DNA of 64,000 nt, taken from Hyphomicrobiales bacterium (lineage in GTDB: Bacteria > Pseudomonadota > Alphaproteobacteria > Rhizobiales > Rhizobiaceae). The DNA lies in contig UCMT01000011.1 in assembly GCA_900473795.1 (NCBI GenBank), forward strand, positions 1 to 64,000. Direction: 5' to 3'. This document shows, in pieces, positions 57,585 through 64,000 of the stretch (the first letter of the stretch is position 1; each line of letters starts with the position of its first letter). The notes beneath the pieces are model-generated. The model ran no database searches. It saw only the letters and a list, made by a program, of their open reading frames with translations, and was not told where the DNA came from. Made by a program: the position numbers and the translations under genes.

Positions 57585-58259
57585 TCAGAGCACGCAGCCG
57601 CACCTCGCGGATCGGGCATAGGAAACGAGCTCGGCCCGCTTGCCGCGTCCGTCGCCGAGGAATGCATCGATGGTGACGGCAATATCGCCGGGCCGGTAGC
57701 GGGCCCAATGGCCGAGGCCATGAAGGGCTGCCTCCTGACAGGCGATCGAGCCGAGTTTCAGCGTGCGGCGCATGACATCGATCGCGGTGCTGTGCAGTAG
57801 GTCGCAATCCGGATCATCCGGAAGCGCCAGGCAGGGGAACTCGTCCCACCACATATAGCACACGGTGTTCAAGGGAGCCGCGCCCGGTTCGTCGAGGTGA
57901 CAGAGAACAGCCGCGCAGCGCGGCGCAAGCAGGTCGGCGAAAACGTCGGCGATCGCCTCGATACAGCGCCGGCGCGCTGCCGTCGATACCGACGTATTGT
58001 AGAACCAGCCGTTGTCACCCGACGCGCTCGTGCTCAGCAGGTAGGTAAAGCCCTGCGCGATCTGTGCGTCGGAAAAACCGGCGAGCGACGGTCCGGTCGT
58101 CGAAAACAGCCGTGTAAAATAATCGACGGCAACGGACGGCTCGGGATCCCACCAAGGCGGATCGTCGTCGAAGAACCATGGGTTGCCGTGCGGCCGGATC
58201 GCGTGGCTGAACGCGTGCTCGAGCCAGTCGTCGTAGCTCAGGTCTGATACAGCAGGCAT
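57585..58259 (-). CDS. hypothetical protein (224 aa)
   Basis: The start at 58259 has GGGAGG seven bases upstream; the longer frame to 58472 runs through a GC-rich repeat and is rejected. The product is Trp- and Asp-rich at the N-terminus (HGNPWFFDDDPPWWDPEPS), followed by ALHGLGHWARYRPGDI, a HEAT-like helix pair, and a Cys-containing end (ARSARCGCVL). The VDYFTRLFSTTG and CYMWWDEFPCLAL stretches are distinctive. It belongs to an uncharacterised bacterial family seen with other hypotheticals; its role is unknown. Confidence 0.7.
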   Translation of the reverse strand: MPAVSDLSYDDWLEHAFSHAIRPHGNPWFFDDDPPWWDPEPSVAVDYFTRLFSTTGPSLAGFSDAQIAQGFTYLLSTSASGDNGWFYNTSVSTAARRRCIEAIADVFADLLAPRCAAVLCHLDEPGAAPLNTVCYMWWDEFPCLALPDDPDCDLLHSTAIDVMRRTLKLGSIACQEAALHGLGHWARYRPGDIAVTIDAFLGDGRGKRAELVSYARSARCGCVL

Positions 58260-58819
58260 GGAAGCCTCCCAGGCGGCTGCGATTCCAGCCAGATCTTTTT
58301 TCTCACGACCTTGTCGCGAACGCCAGTGACGTCCTCGAATGTCGTTTTCCAAGGCGTGGCTGCTCGGGCTTTCCCGCGGTCTGTGGCGGCGGCGGCTTTC
58401 ACCCTCCCCTCGGGGGGCGGGTCGGAGCGCAGCTCCGGGGTGGGGTGAATTCTGTGCGCCCCTGACGCTCATCCCACCGCGTTGCGCGCGACCTCCGCTG
58501 CAAGGGGAGGTGGGGCCGCCGAAACACCCTACCCGCGCCCGCCGCCGTGGGGTTACCTGTCATTTACCTGAGCGGGGGCGCTGGGAGGTGGAGGAGGTTG
58601 ATTTTTGTCCTCCCCCACAGGGGAAGAGGGGCGCGGTGGCTTTCCTGCCGCACGGAGCATTCGCGTTTTGTGGACGTTTCATGCGCCGTGCCTGGGCGCT
58701 TTTTGCTCATTTCCACATGAGAAAGATCGGATTCAATCTTTGTTGGTAATTTTCCGTTAGCAATTGACGGCAGTGGGGCGCGCCAGCGCCGTGGGCTTTT
58801 GTTTTGCGTGTGTGGTCCT
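58260..58819. other. 560-bp region holding GC-rich palindromic repeats
   Basis: No gene is supported. Most of 58385-58650 is made of GC-rich inverted repeats (see the repeat feature). The last 100 bp should carry the promoter of the lysozyme-like gene. Confidence 0.5.
58385..58650. repeat. intergenic GC-rich palindromic repeat cluster
   Basis: Successive inverted repeats: CCCTCCCCTCGGGGGG, GGAGCGCAGCTCC, a TCATCCCACC / GGGTGGGGTGA pair, and CCTCCCCCACAGGGG. A related copy of the last motif (ATCTCCCCCACAAGGGGG) lies near 63960-63979. This is the pattern of repetitive extragenic palindromes found between rhizobial genes, here two elements fused or nested. Confidence 0.55.
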
Positions 58820-59833
58820 ATGCGTCTGTCGGCTGTTCTAGCACTCCTTCTTGTCGGGTTTGCCCTTTCGGGCTGCGGGTCGCGGCCGGACAGCGGCGCG
58901 GCGGCGCGACCGTCGCCGGAGACGACCAACTCGGTCACGCAGCCGGTCGTCCCCGTGCCGTCGGCCGACGTCGCCGAGGGGCAGGCCGCGCCGCAGCAGG
59001 AGGAACTGGCCTGGGCCGGGCAGGTGCCGCAGCCGCAGGCCTTCGAGGCGGTGGCGACCGAGGGCATGGCCATTCCGACGGAGCGGCCGGTGGCGCTGAT
59101 GACGCCGGACGATCCGGCGACGACGGCGCGGCCGGGCCGGCGGGCGCAGATCTACAGCCGCCAGTTTCGCGACGCCCATCCGATCAATTTCGGCTCCCGC
59201 TCGCCGCGGAAGCTTGCCGTCCACGGCGTCGACATTTCCCGCTGGCAGGGCGACATCGACTGGGGCAAGCTCCGCACGCAAGGGGCGAACTTCGCCTATA
59301 TCAAGGCGACAGACGGCGGCGACCATCTCGACCCGATGTTCAGGAAGAACTGGAAGCGAGCCAAGGAGGCCGGGCTGAAGCGCGGCGCGTACCACTTCTT
59401 CTACTGGTGCCGCACCGCCGGCGAACAGGCCGATTGGTTCATCCGCAACGTGCCGCGCGACCCGGACGCGCTGCCGCCGGTGATCGACGTCGAATATAAT
59501 GGCGAGTCGAGCTGCAAGCGGCGCATCTCGCGGGCAAAAGTGCTGGAAAAGATGCAGGTCTTCATGGACAAGCTGGAGCGGCACTACGGCCAGCGTCCGG
59601 TGGTCTACACCGCGCCCGACTTCTACCGCGACAACCTCGACGGGGAATTCCCGAAGCACCCCTTCTGGCTCCGTTCCGTCGCCGCCCACCCCTCAAAGGT
59701 CTATCCGGGACGGAAGTGGCTGTTCTGGCAATATTCCGGCTCGGGGCTTTCGCATGGGGTGGAGGGCAGGATCGACCTCAATGTGTTCCATGGGAGCGAG
59801 GAGGATTGGCACAGTTGGGTGGCGCGGAGCTGA
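58820..59833 (+). CDS. GH25-type lysozyme-like lipoprotein
   Basis: 337 aa from ATG 58820. MRLSAVLALLLVGFALSGCG is a lipoprotein signal with a lipobox LSGC. A Pro/Ala/Gln-rich linker runs to about residue 120. The GH25 domain follows, with the opening HGVDISRWQGDIDWGKL (catalytic Asp), FAYIKATDGGDHLDP, GAYHFFYW and the acidic pair PPVIDVEYNG. The ending LFWQYSGSG ... GRIDLNVF is typical. GH25 enzymes cleave peptidoglycan between MurNAc and GlcNAc. This one should sit on the periplasmic face of a membrane and act in cell-wall remodelling. Confidence 0.9.
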   Translation: MRLSAVLALLLVGFALSGCGSRPDSGAAARPSPETTNSVTQPVVPVPSADVAEGQAAPQQEELAWAGQVPQPQAFEAVATEGMAIPTERPVALMTPDDPATTARPGRRAQIYSRQFRDAHPINFGSRSPRKLAVHGVDISRWQGDIDWGKLRTQGANFAYIKATDGGDHLDPMFRKNWKRAKEAGLKRGAYHFFYWCRTAGEQADWFIRNVPRDPDALPPVIDVEYNGESSCKRRISRAKVLEKMQVFMDKLERHYGQRPVVYTAPDFYRDNLDGEFPKHPFWLRSVAAHPSKVYPGRKWLFWQYSGSGLSHGVEGRIDLNVFHGSEEDWHSWVARS

Positions 59834-59999
59834 CGGGGCTTTAGTCTGTGCGCTCACAGACATCCAGCGGCCGCGCGTCCACGCTGCGAGAGACCTCCAT
59901 CGTCGTTGCAAGAGTCCTTTCGCGCCCAGACGCGGCGTGGCTGGATTCCTGACGAGCATAGGACGGAGGAGAACTAGCAAAATCGGCGACCGATTGAAT

Positions 60000-60019
60000 G
60001 GGCGGCCTTCGGACCGCCC
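60000..60019 (+). terminator. probable terminator hairpin
   Basis: GGGCGG and CCGCCC arms around CCTTCGGA, followed by a pyrimidine-rich TCTTCCTC. Confidence 0.5.
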
Positions 60020-60080
60020 TCTTCCTCAAGACTAATTCGAGGTAGCAAGAACAACAGCGCGGAAAACACCTAGGCGCATA

Positions 60081-60101
60081 GCGGGCAGTTGTACTGCCCG
60101 C
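60081..60101. repeat. perfect hairpin
   Basis: GCGGGCAGT and ACTGCCCGC arms around TGT form a perfect 9-bp stem between the lysozyme-like gene and the EcfG promoter. No T-run follows on either strand. Confidence 0.5.
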
Positions 60102-60127
60102 CGTTGTGTTGCCACAGTCGACCCGAT

Positions 60128-60152
60128 GGAACTAAACCCCGTTGTGGACGTT
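60128..60152 (+). promoter_or_regulatory. EcfG-type (general stress) promoter
   Basis: GGAAC at 60128-60132, a 16-base spacer and CGTT at 60149-60152 match the alphaproteobacterial EcfG sigma-factor consensus GGAAC-N16/17-CGTT exactly. The expected start site is near 60158-60162, giving a leader of about 75 nt to the small gene at 60236. Confidence 0.82.
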
Positions 60153-60235
60153 AAGCTGGGTTGGAGTGCCAGCATGAGTAACGCACCACGCAGGTAAGCG
60201 CGATGGAGATTCTCAGGTATTCCGAGGAGACCTAC

Positions 60236-60319
60236 ATGGACATCACCACACTTCTCATCATCGTTCTTATTCTGGTCCTGCTGGGCGGCGGCTTTTACGG
60301 CCGAGGACGCTGGTATTAA
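60236..60319 (+). CDS. 27-aa hydrophobic micro-protein
   Basis: ATG 60236 follows GAGGAGA by seven bases. The product begins MDITTLLIIVLILVLLGGGF and ends YGRGRWY. It is a single membrane helix with a Gly-Gly-Gly and basic/aromatic tail. Very short proteins of this form are widespread in Rhizobiales and pseudomonads, but their function is unknown. The exact EcfG promoter upstream places it in the general stress response. It is too short to be found by ordinary length cut-offs. Confidence 0.75.
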   Translation: MDITTLLIIVLILVLLGGGFYGRGRWY

Positions 60320-60430
60320 GCAACGCCGCACACGTCATGGATGCTTGTCCACTGGTGGAGAATTTCCGCGCAGTGTACTGTGATCTATTCGCTCCTTGCG
60401 GCCAGCCAAACAGCCGGATAACGCCAGAAC

Positions 60431-61486
60431 ATGCCGGAAAAAGTAATCAAGTCCGAAGGACAACAGGCGGCTGAAGCAGGCGTTGAGAGCTTCCGGAAGG
60501 ATCTTGGCCCTTTTGTCGTCGCCGCTGAAAGCACGCGCATGGCGATGCTGTTTACCGACCCAAAACAATCCGGCAATCCCATAATATTTGCCAATGATGC
60601 CTTTCTCGGTTTGACGGGCTACTCTCGGGAAGAGGTGCTCGGCCAGAGTTTCAACTTCTTGATGGCACGCGGCACCGATCGCGATTCGCTCGCACGAATT
60701 GAAGCAGCTTTCGCGGGCACTTCGAAGGGTGGTTCGGAAATTTGTTATCGGCGCAAGGACGGCAGCGAGTTCTGGTCGGCGATCCTCATCAGCCCGGTTC
60801 GGGACGAGAGCGGTGATGTCGTGCAGCATTTCGAGTCCTTCGTCGATCTTACCGATCACAAGCAGGAGCAAGCCCAGTCCAGGATGCTCATCGACGAACT
60901 GAACCATCGCGTGAAAAATACTCTCGCGACGGTACAGTCGATTGTGTGGCAGGCTTTGCGGAATAGCTCCGATCGCGAAGTGATCCGGGAATCCATCGAG
61001 TCTCGGCTTTTCGCCCTCTCTAGGTCACACGACCTATTGACTCGGGAGAATTGGGAAGGGGCGGGTCTACTCGATCTGATCAAAGCGGCATTGGACCCAT
61101 TCGGGGTTGCAAATGGACGGTCGGAGCACTTTGTTATTACCGGGGGGAATATCCGCGTTTCACCAAAGGCTGCCCTTGCTCTCGGCATCGCGTTCCACGA
61201 ACTCGCGACCAACGCCGTGAAATACGGTGCGTTTTCCAGCAAAGCGGGTTCGGTCCTGATCGCATGGACGATTGAGCCGTCGCCGGAGGGCGATCGGCTG
61301 CTCCTGCGGTGGCAGGAGCAGGACGGTCCGCCGGTGGCACCACCGTCCCGCAAGGGGTTCGGCTCGCGCGTTATCGAGCGCGGTCTGCCGCATGAGCTGG
61401 AGGGCACGGTCGATCTCGACTATCCGCCGGACGGCGTCGTCTGCACGATCAACTTTCCTGCACCGAAAGATGCTCGTGATGGATAA
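60431..61486 (+). CDS. PAS (LOV-like)-HWE histidine kinase
   Basis: 351 aa, soluble. A PAS domain at about residues 30-145 is LOV-like (FANDAFLGLTGYSREEVLGQ, later ICYRRKDGSEFWSAILISPV). However, the LOV signature GxNCRFLQ reads GQSFNFLM, so Phe74 replaces the photoactive Cys and other flavin contacts are changed. The kinase part is HWE type: His159 in DELNHRVKNTLATVQSIVW, N box FHELATNAVKYGAFS and the W-x-E motif RWQEQ (Trp294, Glu296). It overlaps the receiver gene, its likely phosphotransfer partner. With the EcfG promoter next door, a role in general stress signalling is inferred. Confidence 0.9.
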   Translation: MPEKVIKSEGQQAAEAGVESFRKDLGPFVVAAESTRMAMLFTDPKQSGNPIIFANDAFLGLTGYSREEVLGQSFNFLMARGTDRDSLARIEAAFAGTSKGGSEICYRRKDGSEFWSAILISPVRDESGDVVQHFESFVDLTDHKQEQAQSRMLIDELNHRVKNTLATVQSIVWQALRNSSDREVIRESIESRLFALSRSHDLLTRENWEGAGLLDLIKAALDPFGVANGRSEHFVITGGNIRVSPKAALALGIAFHELATNAVKYGAFSSKAGSVLIAWTIEPSPEGDRLLLRWQEQDGPPVAPPSRKGFGSRVIERGLPHELEGTVDLDYPPDGVVCTINFPAPKDARDG

Positions 61487-61844
61487 GTTGCTTTCTGGTC
61501 GGCGGGTTCTTGTTGTCGAGGATGAAATGCTGATCCTCATCATGATCGAAGACATGCTGGCAGACCTCGGATGTGAGTCCGTGACTGCCGCCGCTACCGT
61601 CGGTCAGGCCGTAGCCTTGATTGAAGCGGAAATCTTCGATGTTGCCATGCTGGATATGAATCTGAATGGCAACAACAGCTATCTGGTGGCTGACGCTCTT
61701 GCTGCGCGCGACGTGCCGTTTGTCTTCTGTACAGGTTATGGCGGTCACGACATCAGGGATGGCCACCGCGAACGGCCCGTCTTGAAAAAGCCATTCATGG
61801 AGAAGGATTTGACCGAGATGCTTAGGTGCCTTCTTGCTCCCTGA
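61479..61844 (+). CDS. single-domain response regulator, FAT GUY type
   Basis: 121 aa from ATG 61479 (61470 also possible), overlapping the kinase stop. Acidic pocket Glu14-Asp15 (VVEDEMLIL), phosphoacceptor Asp59 (VAMLDMNLNG), Thr85 in PFVFCTGYGG and Lys104 in VLKKPF. The PFxF-x-TGYG stretch identifies the FAT GUY family of single-domain regulators, which accept phosphate from HWE/HisKA_2 kinases in alphaproteobacterial stress networks (for example SdrG). There is no output domain, so it acts as a relay, sink or protein-binding switch. Confidence 0.9.
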   Translation: MDKLLSGRRVLVVEDEMLILIMIEDMLADLGCESVTAAATVGQAVALIEAEIFDVAMLDMNLNGNNSYLVADALAARDVPFVFCTGYGGHDIRDGHRERPVLKKPFMEKDLTEMLRCLLAP

Positions 61845-61891
61845 CTGCCGCTGGATACGCATCCTTCCTGAAGGAAACAGGCGAACTGATC

Positions 61892-63004
61892 ATGGGGCCA
61901 CTTAGCCGACGGATCGAAGGTGTTCTGGGCATCGCGGCGCTGGCGCTGCTGGCGATCGGTTGCACTTTGGTCCTCTGGCCCTTCCTGTCGGCAATACTGT
62001 GGGCCGCGGTGATTTGTTTCTCAACCTGGCCTATCTACCGCCGATGCGAACGTGTTGTCGGAGGCAACCGGGCCGCGGCTGCGGCAGCTATGACGCTACT
62101 GGTGGTCTTTGTTGTTGCCGCTCCGCTTGCCTTGCTCGTGACCGCGCTTGCCGACGACATAACAAATCTGGCCGAGGGAATAACGCGCGTCCTGGAGCAG
62201 GGGCCTTCAGCGCCACCAAACTGGGTGAAAGGCCTGCCGATTGTTGGTGAAAGGTTGGCCGCTTACTGGGAAAACCTAACGCATGACGCTCCCGCATTTA
62301 TCGTCGAGCTCAAAAAGCTGACCGGCCCCGTTACTGACATTGCTCTCGCTGGCGGGGCAGCGTTCGGTATCGGCCTCCTCGAACTCGCGCTCAGCATATT
62401 CATCACCTTCTTTTTGTTTCTGCACGGTCGGCGCATGAGCAGTTTCATGCGCCAGATCGGCGAGCGCGTTGCAGGTCCCCGCGCCAAGAGGCTGCTTACC
62501 GTCATCGGTCTTACCGTGAAAGGTGTCGTCTACGGAATGATCGGAACAGCCCTTGCACAAGGCCTGCTGGCCGGCATCGGCTTCTGGATCGCCGGTGTGC
62601 CTCAAGCGTTGTTGCTGGGCTGCCTGACCTTTGCGCTGTCGTTCGTGCCGGGCGGACCACCGTTCGTGTGGGGGCCGGTTGCGCTTTGGTTACTCATGCA
62701 AGGATCTGTAGGATGGGGCATCTTCATCGCGATATGGGGATTGCTTCTCGTCAGCAGCATTGACAACTTCCTTCGACCGTATCTGCTGAACCAAAATAGC
62801 AACCTGCCTGTGCTGCTGGGCCTGTTTGGGCTCATTGGCGGCGTCCTGGCCTTCGGTCTGATCGGGCTTTTCCTGGGGCCTACCTTGTTGGCGGTTGCCT
62901 ACAACCTTTTCCTGGAGTGGGTCGCAGCGGAACTTGAAGAGCGCAAGCAATCCACGTCGCCTTCCGTTGCGGCTGGGCACTTCGAAGCCGGTCCAGAGGA
63001 TTGA
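61892..63004 (+). CDS. AI-2E family (PerM-like) membrane protein
   Basis: 370 aa from ATG 61892. It has paired helices near the N-terminus (GIAALALLAIGCTLVLWPF, LSAILWAAVICFSTWPIY), TLLVVFVVAAPLALLVTALA, and a central amphipathic region. The C-terminal helix cluster has the family pattern GVPQALLLGCLTFALSFVPG and the stretch IDNFLRPYLLNQNSNLPVLL, then LFGLIGGVLAFGLIGLFLGP. Family members include TqsA and sodium/proton antiporter-like proteins, so the substrate is uncertain. No close ribosome site is seen and the gap to the receiver gene is short (47 bp), so it may be read with the kinase operon. Confidence 0.88.
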   Translation: MGPLSRRIEGVLGIAALALLAIGCTLVLWPFLSAILWAAVICFSTWPIYRRCERVVGGNRAAAAAAMTLLVVFVVAAPLALLVTALADDITNLAEGITRVLEQGPSAPPNWVKGLPIVGERLAAYWENLTHDAPAFIVELKKLTGPVTDIALAGGAAFGIGLLELALSIFITFFLFLHGRRMSSFMRQIGERVAGPRAKRLLTVIGLTVKGVVYGMIGTALAQGLLAGIGFWIAGVPQALLLGCLTFALSFVPGGPPFVWGPVALWLLMQGSVGWGIFIAIWGLLLVSSIDNFLRPYLLNQNSNLPVLLGLFGLIGGVLAFGLIGLFLGPTLLAVAYNLFLEWVAAELEERKQSTSPSVAAGHFEAGPED

Positions 63005-63050
63005 GGTTGACGTATTTTCATTGGCAAACAGTCAAGAATACCATCCCTCG

Positions 63051-63905
63051 TCACCGCGCAGCTGGCTTCACGCCACCAAAACCCGTCCCCCCCATCGCCC
63101 GCGTTACTCTCTCCGCCGCAGCCCGCACCACCGGTCCCAGCGCCGCTAGCGTCCCGTCCGGCAGCCTGACCGCCGGCCCCGACACCGAAATCCCCGCGAT
63201 CGCCTCGCCATATTCGTTAAATATCGCGGCAGCGAGGCAGCGCATGCCAAGCGTGTGTTCCTCGTCGTCGATGGACCAGCCGCGGGTGCGGATGGCTTCC
63301 AGGTCGGCCAGTAGCTTGGGCAGGGTGTCGCGGGTTTTTTCGGTGAAGCGGGTAAGCGCGCGGGCTGAGAGGAGGCGTTCGATCTCGGCGTCGCCCCAGG
63401 TCGAGAGGATGGCCTTGCCGATGCCGGACGCGTGGATCGGGCCGCGGCGGCCGGGGCGGAAGAAGGCGCGCATCGGGGCGTGGCTCTCGACCTGCGAGAT
63501 GAAGACCACGTCACCGCCGTCCTCGATGCCGATATTGGCGGTTTCGCCTGAGCGTTCCATCAGCTGCTTCAGGAAGGGGCGGCTGATCGTGCCGAGCTTG
63601 CGGAAGCGCAAGAAGGCATTGCCGATCTCGAAGGCCTTCATCCCGATGGTCCAGGCGCCGGTCTCGGCGTCATGGGCGACCATGCCGTGACCGGACAGCG
63701 CCGTCAGCAGCCGGTGGACGGTGGAGGGCGCCATGCCGGACCGGTCGGCAAGGTCAGTCAGTGCCGCACCGTCCGCATCTGCGACGAGCTCGAGCAGCTT
63801 CAGGCTGCGGTCGAGTACCTGGACGGACGAGGGGGCGGCGTTTTCATTGGCCTTGCGGCCAGGTTTGGCGCGCCCCTGTCTTGGTGGTTTCGGCTCGTCT
63901 GCCAT
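63051..63905 (-). CDS. IclR-family transcriptional regulator
   Basis: 284 aa from ATG 63905, with AAAGGGAC upstream. A basic N-terminal tail is followed by a winged helix at about residues 28-90 (VLDRSLKLLELVADADG, LADRSGMAPSTVHRLLTALS) and an IclR effector domain (GRRGPIHASGIGKAILS, DDEEHTLGMRCLAAAIFNEYG, AGISVSGPAVRL). Such regulators sense small carboxylates such as glyoxylate or aromatic acids. The regulated gene probably lies beyond the window edge on either side of the promoter, so the target cannot be named. Confidence 0.9.
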   Translation of the reverse strand: MADEPKPPRQGRAKPGRKANENAAPSSVQVLDRSLKLLELVADADGAALTDLADRSGMAPSTVHRLLTALSGHGMVAHDAETGAWTIGMKAFEIGNAFLRFRKLGTISRPFLKQLMERSGETANIGIEDGGDVVFISQVESHAPMRAFFRPGRRGPIHASGIGKAILSTWGDAEIERLLSARALTRFTEKTRDTLPKLLADLEAIRTRGWSIDDEEHTLGMRCLAAAIFNEYGEAIAGISVSGPAVRLPDGTLAALGPVVRAAAERVTRAMGGTGFGGVKPAAR

Positions 63906-63939
63906 GTGCGTCCCTTTTGCCCCGTTTCGTACACCTTCA

Positions 63940-64000
63940 CCCCTCTCTGCCCTGCCGGGTATCTCCCCCACAAGGGGGATTAGCGTGGGCCGGCCGCTTG
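63940..64000. repeat. copy of the GC-rich intergenic palindromic repeat
   Basis: A CTCCCCCACAAGGGGG core and CCCTTCACCCCTCTCTGCCCTG flank the IclR promoter side. The core resembles the repeat at 58605-58625. The element is cut by the window end. Confidence 0.45.

Larger units (their letters stand above)
59834..60127. other. intergenic region with two hairpins
   Basis: Downstream of the lysozyme-like gene lie a GGGCGG-CCTTCGGA-CCGCCC hairpin followed by TCTTCCTC (60000-60027) and a perfect 9-bp hairpin (60081-60101). No gene is supported. The hairpins probably end or insulate transcription before the stress-promoter gene. Confidence 0.5.

Noticed and set aside
57585..58472. Longer version of the 224-aa hypothetical protein starting at 58472
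   Set aside because: The extra part runs through GC-rich palindromic repeats; GGGAGG precedes ATG 58259.

Overview
The window looks like chromosome or chromid DNA of a member of the Rhizobiaceae (Rhizobium, Ensifer, Agrobacterium or a close relative). The reasons are the high GC, the dense ABC-transporter catabolic operons with local GntR, LacI and IclR regulators, a Rhizobium-type monocarboxylate transport locus (mctP with a DUF3311 partner and mctSR), an HWE-family kinase with a single-domain response regulator, and a textbook alphaproteobacterial EcfG stress promoter. No rRNA, tRNA, CRISPR array or intact mobile element was seen.

Layout. 1-8.5 kb is a surface-glycan region: a minus-strand set (SGNH-like protein, GSCFA protein, methyltransferase, APS kinase, sulfotransferase) diverges from a plus-strand dTDP-L-rhamnose operon (rfbCBDA). 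8.6-11.4 kb holds small unknown proteins, one resembling VbhA-type antitoxins. 11.4-24.0 kb is a sugar-acid catabolic island: a dipeptide-type ABC importer, a DUF1537 four-carbon acid sugar kinase and a GntR regulator on one strand, and a DapA-like aldolase, an Asp-box sialidase-like protein, an iron-type alcohol dehydrogenase and a PdxA2-type dehydrogenase on the other. 25.5-28.9 kb is katG diverging from oxyR. 29.2-31.3 kb carries a chemoreceptor ending in a CheR/CheB-tether-like pentapeptide, followed by a broken cheW start.

32.0-37.0 kb is the most unusual object: a 1684-residue protein built almost wholly of 8-residue units arranged in 17-unit (136-aa, 408-bp) super-repeats. 37.2-44.5 kb is a LacI-controlled operon for uptake and cleavage of beta-L-arabinofuranosides (GH127), with LacI-type palindromes upstream. 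45.0-49.2 kb is an accessory patch: a TPR-radical SAM protein coupled to a pyruvyltransferase-like protein, a frameshifted gene, an IS66 relic and an ankyrin protein. 49.4-53.4 kb is mctP/DUF3311 with mctSR. 54.1-58.3 kb has an orphan terminator that probably ends a small RNA, and a 943-aa protein of unknown function. 58.3-60.0 kb has GC-rich palindromic repeats and a GH25 lysozyme-like lipoprotein. 60.1-61.9 kb looks like a stress-signalling module: an EcfG-promoter micro-protein, an HWE kinase whose LOV-like domain lacks the photoactive cysteine, and a FAT GUY-type receiver. The window ends with an AI-2E-type permease and an IclR regulator.

All family assignments come from motifs read by eye; no database search was possible.
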